Source: Bradyrhizobium sp. BTAi1 (GTDB lineage: Bacteria > Pseudomonadota > Alphaproteobacteria > Rhizobiales > Xanthobacteraceae). From it: 64,000 nt of DNA. The notes under the pieces were generated by a model. It searched no databases. It saw only the letters and a list, made by a program, of their open reading frames with translations, and was not told where the DNA came from. The stretch lies in NCBI RefSeq assembly GCF_000015165.1, contig NC_009485.1:6219501-6283500 (forward strand), written 5' to 3'. This document shows, piece after piece, positions 27,527-36,316 of the stretch (its first letter is position 1; each line of letters begins with the position of its first letter). Made by a program: the position numbers and the translations under genes.

Positions 27527-27628
27527 TCAAATTCGACGAACTGGAGTCGAACATTTGCGAGCTGCCTTGCAGACGGCGTCCACGGACAGTGAGCCGTCCA
27601 GCCCCCGGAGATAGATCTCGATCGGCAT
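27527..27628 (-). CDS. Possible 33-aa peptide or frameshifted remnant
   Basis: The reading starts MPIEIYLRGLDGSLSVDAVC. A shifted frame continues as QFVEFEVLSTNVPGADRN, so it may be the remains of a slightly longer small protein upstream of the HPF-like gene. Evidence is weak. Confidence 0.25.
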   Translation of the reverse strand: MPIEIYLRGLDGSLSVDAVCKAARKCSTPVRRI

Positions 27629-27798
27629 CTTTGCGCGGCGTATCGCGCGGAGGCGCTCTTAACTGACCTCGAATGTCAGACGTAAGGTCAAACTGCCAGA
27701 GGCCGAGGTGCCCGACTGGTCAATATTGCTCAGTTTTGCCCGACAATAATGCTCACGATGTGCGCGACTTCCGCTTTTTGAGCCTGAACCGGAGATGG

Positions 27799-27993
27799 AT
27801 GATGGATTATCCAATCACGTTTCGGTGCCCCCAAACGGGGACAGACGTGGACGCCTTCGTCGAACAGCCGACGGGTCTGTCGCGCTTCGAGACCGTCAGC
27901 TGCCCGGCCTGCATGAAATTCCATTTCATTGACGGAACGAGTGGCGCGGTCATTCCTCCGACCTTGTTGGGCCCGGCGAGTTGGACGTCCTGA
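27799..27993 (+). CDS. Small Cys-containing protein (64 aa)
   Basis: A double ATG (27799/27802) sits behind GGAG; the frame further upstream is poor. Single Cys in ITFRCPQTGTDVDAF and a CxxC in ETVSCPACMKFHFI suggest a small zinc-binding fold, a pattern frequent among uncharacterised Bradyrhizobium ORFs. Function unknown. Confidence 0.55.
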   Translation: MMDYPITFRCPQTGTDVDAFVEQPTGLSRFETVSCPACMKFHFIDGTSGAVIPPTLLGPASWTS

Positions 27994-28194
27994 CCGGGAC
28001 CAAGACGAGAGCGAACGCGGGCTGATCCCAGCGGGCGGATTTGAACTCGGGGCGAACATCTCGCTCATGACCGACCGGCAGGCCGGCGCGACGACTCCTC
28101 CGGGATTGCGTGCGGTCAACGGCCCGATTCTGGCGCGATTATCAACGATAAGCGTGAACGATACACGGTTTCCGCTGACCGGAGTTCGATTTTT

Positions 28195-28569
28195 TTGGGC
28201 GCGGATTTCGCAAGGGATTTCAGGTTAGACAGGTCTCCGAGACGAGACGCTCATCTGTTGAAACTTGAGAGCCAATTTATTGCGCTAATAGCCGAGCTGG
28301 ATGGCCAAGTCGGCGAGCCCGCTCCCACCGATCATTTCGTAACGATGACAGAGGAGGCGCTGCTCGCGCGTCTCGATCCGATAGAGCGAGCGATTATGGG
28401 GAGCCCCGCACAGACTATTACCGGCTTGAGCGTGAAAGCGCGTGACTTGCCCCGCGTTCTTTCCGAATACTCAAAAGGTCCGATCGATCAGACAGGCTGG
28501 GAAGGACGAGCAGTTCGCGTGCTCGTTGAGGCAATCTGTGAGGTGGCAAGAGTACCGTTGCGCATTTGA
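28195..28569 (+). CDS. Hypothetical helical protein (about 124 aa)
   Basis: The C-terminal two thirds look genuine: LARLDPIERAIMGSPAQTIT, GLSVKARDLPRVLSEY and AVRVLVEAICEVARVPL form amphipathic helices seen in a recurrent Bradyrhizobium accessory family. The start is uncertain; a TTG at 28195 has a distant GGAG. It could be a truncated copy of a longer protein. Confidence 0.5.
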   Translation: MGADFARDFRLDRSPRRDAHLLKLESQFIALIAELDGQVGEPAPTDHFVTMTEEALLARLDPIERAIMGSPAQTITGLSVKARDLPRVLSEYSKGPIDQTGWEGRAVRVLVEAICEVARVPLRI

Positions 28570-28790
28570 GATCGTCGACAGAAGGATTGCGCCCCAATTG
28601 TCGTTACAGCACCGGTCCAATACTGAATCGAGCAAGCGTGAGCCGATCATTGAGCTCGCGAGCTCGTTGGTCGCCGTCCCCCAGAGAACCGAGCAAAGCC
28701 AACTGACGATGGTGCAGGACTGACTGGTGGGCTACTGTCGGAGCGGGTGAAGGAGCTGGCTGCTGAAGTAGCACCCGCCTCTATTCTCCG

Positions 28791-28850
28791 AGACTCTTCA
28801 TTTTCCAAGGCTCTTTATTTTCCAAGACTCTTTATTTTCCAGGACTCTTC
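28791..28850. repeat. 17-bp tandem repeat, 3.5 copies
   Basis: Three full units of the type AGACTCTTTATTTTCCA (28791-28807, 28808-28824, 28825-28841) and a partial fourth unit. Unit 1 differs by one base and unit 2 by one base from unit 3. It is AT-rich compared with its surroundings and lies 16 bases downstream of the last gene of the pyrimidine operon. The remainder of 28570-28866 holds no gene that I can support. Confidence 0.85.
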
Positions 28851-28866
28851 GGCCCGTTCCACCATC

Positions 28867-30141
28867 TCAGCCGAAGCGCTGGTCATAGGCGAGCACGGCC
28901 TCAAGCAGCACCTGAGCGCCGGCACCGCACTCCTCGAACGAGGTCGATTCCGATTCGTTGTGGCTGACGCCGCCGGCGCAGGGGACGAAGATCATGGTGG
29001 TCGGCGCGACGCGCGCGATGTAGGCCGCGTCGTGGCCTGCGCCGGACACCATGTCGCGGGTGGCATAGCCGGCCTTCTCGGCGCCGCCGCGCACGCAATC
29101 GATCATCTCGGCATCGAAGCGCACGGCCGGGCTGTCCCAGATGCGCTTCTCGTCATAGCTCAAGCCCAGCGGTTCGATTGTTGCCTTCAGCGCGGCACGG
29201 AACTCCTGCTCCATCGTCTCCAGCACGGCCTCGTCCGGATGCCGGAAGTCGACGCAGAAGAACACCTCGCCCGGCACGACGTTGCGCGAGTTCGGCCGGA
29301 CCTCCATCAGCCCGACGGTGCCGACCGCATCGGGCGCGTGCTTCATCGCGATCGCGTCGATCTGCTCGACCATGCGCGCAGCGCCGAGCAGCGCGTTCTT
29401 GCGCAGATGCATCGGCGTGGCCCCCGTATGCGCGGCCTGGCCTTGCACCGTCACCTCGTACCAGCGCATGCCCTGCACGCCGGTGACGACGCCGATCATC
29501 TTGCCTTCCGCTTCCAGGATGGGCCCCTGCTCGATGTGCAGCTCGAACATCGCGCCGATCTTGCGCTGTCCCACCGGCTCGCTGCCCCTGTAGCCGATGC
29601 GGGCCAGCTCGGACTGAAACTCCTTGCCGTCGCGGTCGCGGCGCGAATAGGCGAACTCGCGGGTGAAGGCGCCGGCGAACACGCCGGAGGCCAGCATCGC
29701 CGGCGCGAAGCGCGAGCCCTCCTCGTTGGTCCAGTTGATGATCTCGAGCGGCGCGTTGGTCTCGTAGCCGGTCGCGTGCAAGGTGCGCATCACTTCCAAC
29801 GCGCCGAGCACGCCCAGCACGCCATCGAACTTGCCGCCGGTCGGTTGCGTATCGAGATGCGAGCCCATGCAGATCGGCGGCAGGTCAGCGCGCTTGCCCG
29901 GACGGCGCGCGAACATGTTGCCGCAATCATCGACGGTGACGGTGCAGCCGATCGCCTCGCAGGCACGCTTGAACCAATCGCGCACCCTGCGGTCGTCGTC
30001 GGACAGCGTGAGCCGGCAGATGCCGCCCTTCGCGGTGCCGCCGAAGCGCGCCGTGTCCATCAGGCTGTCCCACAGCCGTTGCGGATCGATCGACAGATTG
30101 GTGCGATCGGACTTGGCCGGAGGTGTCACGGTCTCGCTCAT
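28867..30141 (-). CDS. N-carbamoyl-beta-alanine amidohydrolase (M20 family)
   Basis: Last step of reductive pyrimidine breakdown: N-carbamoyl-beta-alanine to beta-alanine, CO2 and ammonia. It has 424 residues from the ATG ending at 30141, which overlaps the hydA stop (ATGA). Metal ligands of the M20/hydantoin-carbamoylase family are in MGSHLDTQPTGGKFDG, the acidic pair in NWTNEEGSRF, and further His in FELHIEQGP and SGAGHDAAYI. The dimerisation domain contains QGQAAHTGATPM. Operon position after dihydropyrimidinase supports beta-ureidopropionase rather than allantoate or L-carbamoylase activity. Confidence 0.92.
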   Translation of the reverse strand: MSETVTPPAKSDRTNLSIDPQRLWDSLMDTARFGGTAKGGICRLTLSDDDRRVRDWFKRACEAIGCTVTVDDCGNMFARRPGKRADLPPICMGSHLDTQPTGGKFDGVLGVLGALEVMRTLHATGYETNAPLEIINWTNEEGSRFAPAMLASGVFAGAFTREFAYSRRDRDGKEFQSELARIGYRGSEPVGQRKIGAMFELHIEQGPILEAEGKMIGVVTGVQGMRWYEVTVQGQAAHTGATPMHLRKNALLGAARMVEQIDAIAMKHAPDAVGTVGLMEVRPNSRNVVPGEVFFCVDFRHPDEAVLETMEQEFRAALKATIEPLGLSYDEKRIWDSPAVRFDAEMIDCVRGGAEKAGYATRDMVSGAGHDAAYIARVAPTTMIFVPCAGGVSHNESESTSFEECGAGAQVLLEAVLAYDQRFG

Positions 30142-31595
30142 GGCACCACCGGCATGCTGCGCGACACCGGCCTGGGCGCGGAAAATTCCTTCCAGGTGCT
30201 GTTGGCGACGTGGCTCGCCGGGAATGGCGGCCGGGCAATGAACTGTCCGTCGCCCTTCTCGGCGCGCAGTTCGCCATCCTGCCAGGCGATGCGGCCGCCG
30301 GACAGCGTGATGCGCGGCGCGCCGGTGCAGGCGATGCCTTCGAACACGTTGTAGTCGATGCGGCTGGTCTGGGCCTTGGCCGAGATGGTCTTGGTCCTGG
30401 CCGGATCCCAGATCACGAGATCCGCGTCGGAGCCGACCGCGACGGCGCCCTTGCGCGGATAGATGTTGAGAATGCGCGCGATGTTGGCCGAGGTGACGGC
30501 GACAAACTCCTCCTTCGTCAGCCGCCCAGTGTTGACGCCCTTGGTCCACAGCACCAGCAGCCGGTCCTCGACGCCGCCAGTGCCGTTCGGGATCATGCGG
30601 AAATCGTTCAGGCCGAGCCGCTTCTGCTCGCGCGTGAACGAGCAGTGGTCGGTCGCGACCACCTGCAGCGAGCCGGACTGCAGGCCCGCCCACAGCGAGT
30701 CCTGATGCTTCCGCGGCCGGAACGGCGGTGACATCACGCGCGCCGCCGCATAGTCCCAGTCCGGATTGAGATATTCGTCCTCATCCAGCACGAGATGCTG
30801 GATCAACGGCTCGCCATAGACGCGCTTGCCGGCGGCGCGCGCGCGCGCGATCGCCTCATGCGCTTCGCGGCAGGAGGTGTGGACGACATAGAGCGGCGAG
30901 CCCGCCATGTCGGCGATCATGATGGCCCGGTTGGTGGCCTCGCCCTCGACCTCGGGCGGCCGCGAATAAGCGTGATTTTCAGGCCCGGTCGCGCCCTTGC
31001 CCATCAAGGTCTCCTGCAGGCGGAACACGACGTCGCCATTCTCGGCATGCACCATCGGCAGCGCGCCGAGCGCGGCGCAGCGCGAGAACGAGTTGAACAG
31101 CTCGTCGTCATTCACCATCAGCGCGCCCTTGTAGGCCATGAAATGCTTGAAGGTGTTGATGCCGTAGGTCTTCACCACGGCTTCCATGTCGTCATGGGTC
31201 TCCTTCGTCCACGATGTCACCGCCATGTGGAAGGAGTAGTCGCAGGCCGCTTTCTCGCTCTTGTGACGCCAGTCCTGATACGCCTTGAGCATCGACTCGC
31301 CGGGCGCCGGGATGCAGAAGTCGACGATCATCGTGGTGCCGCCGCACAGCGCCGCCTTCGTGCCCCATTCGAAATCGTCCGCCGACACCGTGCCCATGAA
31401 CATGAGCTCCATGTGGGTGTGCGGGTCGATGCCGCCCGGCAGGATGTCGCAGCCGCCGGCGTCGATCACCTGGGCTCCGGCCGGCGCCGATAACCCCTCC
31501 GTCACAGCGACGATCGTGCCGTCCTCGATCAGGACGTCGGCGCGGCGGGAATGGTCATGGTTGATGACGGTGCCGCCGCGAATGAGAATGGTCAT
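30138..31595 (-). CDS. hydA: Dihydropyrimidinase (D-hydantoinase)
   Basis: Opens dihydrouracil or dihydrothymine to the N-carbamoyl beta-amino acid. It has 485 residues. The binuclear metal site is visible as HTHMELMFMG, the carboxylated Lys in INTFKHFMAYKGALM, His in YVVHTSCREAHEAI and Asp in VVATDHCSFTREQK. The C-terminal beta domain is present (GSDADLVIWDPARTKTISAK). It lies in the importer operon between the binding-protein gene and the amidohydrolase, with an ATGA overlap to the latter. Confidence 0.95.
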   Translation of the reverse strand: MTILIRGGTVINHDHSRRADVLIEDGTIVAVTEGLSAPAGAQVIDAGGCDILPGGIDPHTHMELMFMGTVSADDFEWGTKAALCGGTTMIVDFCIPAPGESMLKAYQDWRHKSEKAACDYSFHMAVTSWTKETHDDMEAVVKTYGINTFKHFMAYKGALMVNDDELFNSFSRCAALGALPMVHAENGDVVFRLQETLMGKGATGPENHAYSRPPEVEGEATNRAIMIADMAGSPLYVVHTSCREAHEAIARARAAGKRVYGEPLIQHLVLDEDEYLNPDWDYAAARVMSPPFRPRKHQDSLWAGLQSGSLQVVATDHCSFTREQKRLGLNDFRMIPNGTGGVEDRLLVLWTKGVNTGRLTKEEFVAVTSANIARILNIYPRKGAVAVGSDADLVIWDPARTKTISAKAQTSRIDYNVFEGIACTGAPRITLSGGRIAWQDGELRAEKGDGQFIARPPFPASHVANSTWKEFSAPRPVSRSMPVVP

Positions 31596-31711
31596 GAGCG
31601 CTCCTCCGGCTGGATGGCATAGTGTCTTCGAGCTCGTCGTTCAGGTCGACATCTAGAGAAAGGCTGCAGCGCTACAATGCGCTGCAGCAGAATGTGCAGA
31701 CGATGGAGCGC

Positions 31712-32701
31712 CTACTTCAGGGCCGCATCGATCACCGCGTGAGTCCAGGCGCCCTCGGGCTTCTTGGTGATGACCGGCTGGTCGCCGCCGGCACCGAGCA
31801 GCGTGGTCACGGTACGGTCGAAATCGGCCGGATCGAGCTTGCCGGTGGAGCCCGCGGTGAGCTTGTTGATCTCGCCCATCATGCGCTTCTGGTGCGCCTC
31901 CTTCTGAGCGCCGGTCGCGTCGTTGTCGAGCACGATCTTGACCGCCTCGTCCGGATTGCTGCGCGCGAACTCCCAGCCTTTCATCGTGGCCTTGACGAAC
32001 TTCGCCATCTTCGCGGTGAAGGCGGCGTCCGACAGCTTGCTCTCGAGCACGTAGAGCCCGTCCTCCATGGTGGAGACGCCCTGGTCGGTGTAGTTGAACA
32101 CCACGAGCTCGTCGGGCTTCAGCCCGGCGTCGATGACCTGCCAATATTCGTTGTAGGTCATGGTCGAGACGCAGGCGGCCTGCTTCTGGATCAGCGGATC
32201 GACGTTGAAGCCCTGCTTGATGACCTTGACGCCGCCGGCCGAGCCGTCGGTCTTGTAGCCGAGCTTGGCCATCCAGGCCATGAACGGATATTCGTTGCCG
32301 AAGAACCAAACGCCGAGCGTCTTGTCCTTGAAGTCTGCCGGGGTCGCGACGCCGGAATCCTTGCGGCAGGTCAGCATCATGCCGGAGCGCTTGAAAGGCT
32401 GGGCGATGTTGACCAGCGGCACGCCTTTCTCGCGCGCGGCGAGCGCAGCCGGCATCCAGTCGATGATCACGTCGGCACCGCCGCCTGCGATCACCTGCGG
32501 CGGAGCGATGTCCGGGCCGCCCGGCTTGATGGTGACGTCGAGGCCTTCCGCCTTGTAGAAGCCCTTGTCCTTGGCGACGTAGTAGCCGGCGAACTGGGCC
32601 TGCGTCACCCATTTCAGCTGCAAGGTCACCTTGTCATCGGCCGAGCCAGGAGTCGCGATTCCCACCAGCAGCGCCGCGCCGAGCATCAATCTCTTCAGCA
32701 T
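31712..32701 (-). CDS. ABC substrate-binding protein, NMT1/THI5-like
   Basis: Periplasmic binding protein of the importer in the pyrimidine operon. It has 329 residues with signal peptide MLKRLMLGAALLVGIATPGSA. Family features include VTLQLKWVTQAQFAGYYVAK, KGFYKAEGLDVTIKPGGPDI and the central DKTLGVWFFGNEYPF. NMT1/THI5 relatives bind pyrimidine-like compounds such as thiamine precursors. With this gene context I infer uracil, thymine or their dihydro forms as ligand. It stands 43 bp after the second permease. Confidence 0.9.
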   Translation of the reverse strand: MLKRLMLGAALLVGIATPGSADDKVTLQLKWVTQAQFAGYYVAKDKGFYKAEGLDVTIKPGGPDIAPPQVIAGGGADVIIDWMPAALAAREKGVPLVNIAQPFKRSGMMLTCRKDSGVATPADFKDKTLGVWFFGNEYPFMAWMAKLGYKTDGSAGGVKVIKQGFNVDPLIQKQAACVSTMTYNEYWQVIDAGLKPDELVVFNYTDQGVSTMEDGLYVLESKLSDAAFTAKMAKFVKATMKGWEFARSNPDEAVKIVLDNDATGAQKEAHQKRMMGEINKLTAGSTGKLDPADFDRTVTTLLGAGGDQPVITKKPEGAWTHAVIDAALK

Positions 32702-32744
32702 CCGTCGTCTCCCCTGTTCAACACCACCAACAACAAATCTCGTC

Positions 32745-33722
32745 TCAACTCCGGTTCGACGGGTGCCAGAACGTCACCCGCTTCTCGAGCAGCACCAGCG
32801 CGCCGAAGCAGGCGGAGCCGGCGATGGCGGCGATCACAATCGTCGCCCACACCATGTCGAGCGACATGCGGCCGACCTCGGTCGAGATGCGAAACCCCAT
32901 GCCGAGCGTCGGCGTGCCGAAGAACTCGGCGACGATCGCGCCGATCAGCGCCAGCGACGCGTTGATCTTCAGCGCATTGAACAGGAACGGCATTGCGGCC
33001 GGCAGCCGGAGCGCCAGCAGGGTCTGCAGCCAGGAGGCGCCGTAACTATACATGAGGTCGCGCTCGAGCCGGCCGGCCGCCGCAAGGCCCGCGACCGCGT
33101 TCACCAGCATCGGGAAGAAGGTCATGACGACGACCATGGCGGCCTTCGACTGCCAGTCGAAGCCGAACCACATCACCAGGATTGGCGCGATGCCGATGAT
33201 CGGTAGCGCCGAGATGAAGTTGCCGATCGGGATCAGCCCGCGGCGCAGAAAGTCCGAGCGGTCGCAGGCGAGCGCGACCAGGAAGCCGGCCGCCGATCCG
33301 ATCAGCCAGCCCGGCACAGCCGCGCGTACGAAAGTCTGCGCGAAGTCGGCGCCGAGTACAGGCAGCGACGCGAACAGCCGCGCCATGATCAGCGACGGCG
33401 CGGGCAAAAGCACGGTCGGCACCTTCAAGCCAACGCAGATCACTTCCCACAGGAACACCAGCGTCAATCCGAACAGCAGCGGCACGGCGGCCGGCGCCAA
33501 CCGCGTCAGCACCGGCGGCAGGCCTTCCGCGCGACTCCAGATGACGTTGGCAAACCACGCAATGGCCCAGGCCGCGAGTGCGAGCGTGATCACGATCGGA
33601 GTCGATGCGCCGCGATGGGCCAGCATTAGCGCCAGGATCGCGAACCCGACTCCAGCCGCGAGAGATCCCGTTAGAGACAGCGTCGCCTTGCGCTCGGTTG
33701 GGGAGGAAGCGATGACGCTCAT
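32745..33722 (-). CDS. ABC transporter permease
   Basis: One of two inner-membrane permeases. The start is the ATG ending at 33722, overlapping the stop of the upstream permease (ATGA); 325 residues. Several hydrophobic helices precede the binding-protein-dependent permease core, with the ATPase-contact loop near LIGAIVAEFFGTPTLGMGFR. The long hydrophobic N-terminus (FAILALMLAHRG, ITLALAAWAIAWFANVIW) adds extra helices compared with short SsuC-type permeases. Confidence 0.92.
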   Translation of the reverse strand: MSVIASSPTERKATLSLTGSLAAGVGFAILALMLAHRGASTPIVITLALAAWAIAWFANVIWSRAEGLPPVLTRLAPAAVPLLFGLTLVFLWEVICVGLKVPTVLLPAPSLIMARLFASLPVLGADFAQTFVRAAVPGWLIGSAAGFLVALACDRSDFLRRGLIPIGNFISALPIIGIAPILVMWFGFDWQSKAAMVVVMTFFPMLVNAVAGLAAAGRLERDLMYSYGASWLQTLLALRLPAAMPFLFNALKINASLALIGAIVAEFFGTPTLGMGFRISTEVGRMSLDMVWATIVIAAIAGSACFGALVLLEKRVTFWHPSNRS

Positions 33723-34663
33723 GGCCGCGCTCCCATCGCCTTCAGAGTCAGCTTCTCGGCGAGCGTGATCAGCGCCACGAGCAGCGCAGCGAGCAGCGCC
33801 ACCATCACCAGCGCCGACCAGATCTGCACGGTCTGGCCGTAATAGGAGCCCGACAGCAGCCGCGCGCCGATGCCGGCCTGCGCGCCGGTCGGCAGCTCGC
33901 CGACGATGGCGCCGACCAGGCTGATCGAGATCGACACTTTCAGGCTGGCGAACAGCAGCGGCACCGCGGCCGGCCAGCGCAGCTTGGCGAAGGTCTGCGT
34001 TCTCGATGCGTTGTAGGTGCGCATCAGGTCGAGCAGCATCGCGTCCGGCGAGGTCAGGCCCTTGACCATGCCGATGGTGACCGGGAAGAACGAGAGATAG
34101 GCCGAGATCACCGCCTTCGGCAGCAGGCCGACGATGCCGACCGAGCCGAGCGCGACGATGATGATCGGCGCGATCGCCAGGATCGGAATGCTCTGGCTCG
34201 CCACGATCCACGGCATCAGGCTGCGGCGTAGCGCATTGACGTGCACGATCGCGACCGCCAGCGCGATTCCGAGCAGCACACCGATGACGAAGCCCGCGAG
34301 CGTCGCCGAGATTGTCACCCAGGCATGGGTGAGCAGATTGCGCGGGTTGAGCACGAGCCCATCGGCGGATTCCCGCAACAGCCGCGTCCCGATGGTCGAG
34401 GCATAGAGCTCGCCGATGATCTGATGCGGCGCCGGCAGCACCGGCCGCTCCAGGCCCCAGGCCACCTCGTAGCGATTGGCGAGTCCCTCGACACGTGCGA
34501 GCTGCGGCAGGTCGCGGTTCATCGGCAGACAGGCGAGATACCACATCGCCAGGATGATCGCCGTCAGCGTCAGCACCGGGACCAATCCACCGCGCCGCAG
34601 GCGGTCCCACATCCGGTGGGACGCCGAAGCTTCGCGCGGTGCCCCCAGTGCGACGCTACTCAT
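33719..34663 (-). CDS. ABC transporter permease
   Basis: Partner permease of 314 residues. Helices include VLTLTAIILAMWYLACLP, then ATLAGFVIGVLLGIALAV and IPILAIAPIIIVALGSVG. The EAA-like loop is near ISISLVGAIVGELPTGAQ. It overlaps the ATPase gene by 8 bases and the next permease by 4, so the importer is a tightly coupled set with two different permease subunits. Confidence 0.92.
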   Translation of the reverse strand: MSSVALGAPREASASHRMWDRLRRGGLVPVLTLTAIILAMWYLACLPMNRDLPQLARVEGLANRYEVAWGLERPVLPAPHQIIGELYASTIGTRLLRESADGLVLNPRNLLTHAWVTISATLAGFVIGVLLGIALAVAIVHVNALRRSLMPWIVASQSIPILAIAPIIIVALGSVGIVGLLPKAVISAYLSFFPVTIGMVKGLTSPDAMLLDLMRTYNASRTQTFAKLRWPAAVPLLFASLKVSISISLVGAIVGELPTGAQAGIGARLLSGSYYGQTVQIWSALVMVALLAALLVALITLAEKLTLKAMGARP

Positions 34664-35441
34664 CGTAGCTATGGCCGGCGCGCAGCCCCTCCCTGACGCG
34701 GTGGGCGACTTTCAGAAACTCCGGGCTCTCGCGGATGTCGAGCGTGCGTTCGGCTCCGAAGTCGCAGTCGATCACGTCGATGATGCGCCCCGGCCGCGGC
34801 GACATCACCACAATGCGCGACGACAGGAACACGGCTTCGGGAATCGAATGCGTGACGAACACGATCGTCTTGCGCGTCTGGCTCCAGAGCTTCACAAGCT
34901 GCTCGTTAAGCTGGTCGCGCACGATCTCGTCCAGCGCGCCGAACGGCTCGTCCATCAGCAACAGCTCAGGCTCGAACGACAGCGCACGCGCGATCGAGAC
35001 GCGCTGCTGCATGCCGCCGGACAGCTGCCACGGATATTTGTTGGCAAAACCCGACAGCCTGACCAAGTCGAGATGCTTGCGCGCCCTCTCGCGGCGCTCG
35101 GCTTTCGGCAGGCCGAACACTTCGAGCGGCAGCATCACATTGGCTTCCACCGTACGCCACGGATACAGCGCCGGCGCCTGGAACACGTAGCCATATTGGC
35201 GCTTCAGACGCGCGTCGCGAGGCGCGAGGCCATTGACGGTGATGCTGCCGGATGTCGGCTGCTCGAGATCGGCGATCACGCGCAAGAGCGTGGTCTTGCC
35301 GCACCCCGACGGGCCGATGAAGGACACGAACTCGCCTTTGGCGATGGTCAGATTGGCATCGGCGAGCGCGTAGACCGGACCGTCGCCGGTCTGGAACGTC
35401 AGCGACAGATTGCGAATGTCGATGGCCGTCGGCGCCCTCAC
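34656..35441 (-). CDS. ABC transporter ATP-binding protein
   Basis: ATPase of the putative pyrimidine importer, 261 residues, first gene of the minus-strand operon. Walker A is IGPSGCGKTTLLRVIADLEQ, the signature LSGGMQQRVSIARAL, Walker B LLLMDEPFGALD and the H-loop VFVTHSIPEAVFL. It resembles the SsuB/TauB/ThiZ class. The RutR-like box at 35560 lies about 120 bases upstream of its start. Confidence 0.94.
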   Translation of the reverse strand: MRAPTAIDIRNLSLTFQTGDGPVYALADANLTIAKGEFVSFIGPSGCGKTTLLRVIADLEQPTSGSITVNGLAPRDARLKRQYGYVFQAPALYPWRTVEANVMLPLEVFGLPKAERRERARKHLDLVRLSGFANKYPWQLSGGMQQRVSIARALSFEPELLLMDEPFGALDEIVRDQLNEQLVKLWSQTRKTIVFVTHSIPEAVFLSSRIVVMSPRPGRIIDVIDCDFGAERTLDIRESPEFLKVAHRVREGLRAGHSYDE

Positions 35442-35559
35442 AGATCACCCTTCCCCGGCGCGGTTCGTCGGGTCGCATCGAAGCAAGCGGTATGCCATGC
35501 ACTGCTCCCTGAAGTTACAGGCCTTAATCGAGAAGGCTTCCAAGCCGCCTGCGTAAGAT

Positions 35560-35575
35560 TTGACCATTTGATCAG
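35560..35575. promoter_or_regulatory. RutR-type operator between importer operon and rutR
   Basis: TTGACCATTTGATCAG matches the RutR consensus TTGACCA-NN-TGGTCAA at 12 of 14 fixed positions. It sits in the 197-bp divergent region, 64 bases before rutR and 119 bases before the ATPase gene, so it can serve autoregulation and operon control. The same element recurs before preT. The rest of the gap shows nothing else. Confidence 0.75.
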
Positions 35576-35638
35576 ATTCATTGCATTGTGCCGGCGGACC
35601 AATCGACCTGATCTCATCGATCTGCAACGGACTGTCTG

Positions 35639-36310
35639 ATGGCGGCGCGCACGACCACGAAACGCAAGGCTCGCAAGGCGGCGACGCCTGATACGGAGAC
35701 CCGGGCCAAGACGCGCGGCGGCGAGGCCAATGTGGAGCGCATCCTCGACGCCGCGCTCTCGGTGTTCGCCATGGACGGCTTCGCCGGCGCTCGCATCGAC
35801 GCGATCGCCGATCTGGCGGGCTTGTCGAAGCCGAACCTGTTGTATTACTTCCGCACCAAGCAGGATCTCTACCTCGCCGTGCTCAAGCGGACGCTGGACA
35901 TGTGGCTGGTGCCGCTGGCCAGGATCGAGCCGCAGAGCGATCCGCGCACGGCGCTGACCGACTACATCACCACGAAGCTGGAATACGCCCGCGACCATCC
36001 CAAGGCATCGCGGCTGTTCGCGATCGAGGTGATGCGCGGCGCGCCGGTGCTCGGCAAGGTGCTGCAGGACGACCTGAAGCAGCAGGTCGACGGCAAGGTC
36101 ACCTTGCTGCGGCGCTGGATGACCCAGGGCAAGCTGCCGCGCCGGGATCCGCATCATCTCATCTTCATGATCTGGGCGACGACGCAGCATTACGCCGATT
36201 TCTCCACGCAGGTCGAGGCCATCACCGGCCGCACACTTCAGCATCCCGCCTTCTTCACCGCGGCACGGCAGTCGATCCTCGACGCCGTGCTCGGGCCGGA
36301 GCAGGACTGA
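35639..36310 (+). CDS. rutR: RutR-like TetR-family pyrimidine-responsive regulator
   Basis: Probable repressor of the pyrimidine genes on both sides. It has 223 residues. The N-terminal basic tail (TTKRKARKAATPDTETRAKT) precedes a TetR helix-turn-helix: ILDAALSVFAMDGFAGARID, then ADLAGLSKPNLLYYFRTKQD. The C-terminal part (YITTKLEYARDHPKASRLFA, VDGKVTLLRRWMTQGKLP, FMIWATTQHYADFSTQVEAI) matches the RutR ligand-binding domain. It is divergent from the importer-hydA operon and convergent with preA, 6 bp apart. RutR boxes at 35560 and 39078 fit its role. Uracil as effector is known for E. coli RutR. Confidence 0.85.
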   Translation: MAARTTTKRKARKAATPDTETRAKTRGGEANVERILDAALSVFAMDGFAGARIDAIADLAGLSKPNLLYYFRTKQDLYLAVLKRTLDMWLVPLARIEPQSDPRTALTDYITTKLEYARDHPKASRLFAIEVMRGAPVLGKVLQDDLKQQVDGKVTLLRRWMTQGKLPRRDPHHLIFMIWATTQHYADFSTQVEAITGRTLQHPAFFTAARQSILDAVLGPEQD

Positions 36311-36316
36311 GGCGAA

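Noticed and set aside
28791..28850. Possible CRISPR-like repeat
   Set aside because: Units are contiguous, without spacers, and only 17 bp; it is a plain tandem repeat. No cas genes are present.
28747..30354. 535-codon plus-strand frame over the amidohydrolase gene
   Set aside because: Low-complexity shadow translation; the minus-strand enzyme shows its full metal-binding motifs.
32745..34610. One long minus-strand frame covering both permeases
   Set aside because: Only its last 325 codons are protein-like; the first part is an out-of-frame reading of the other permease.
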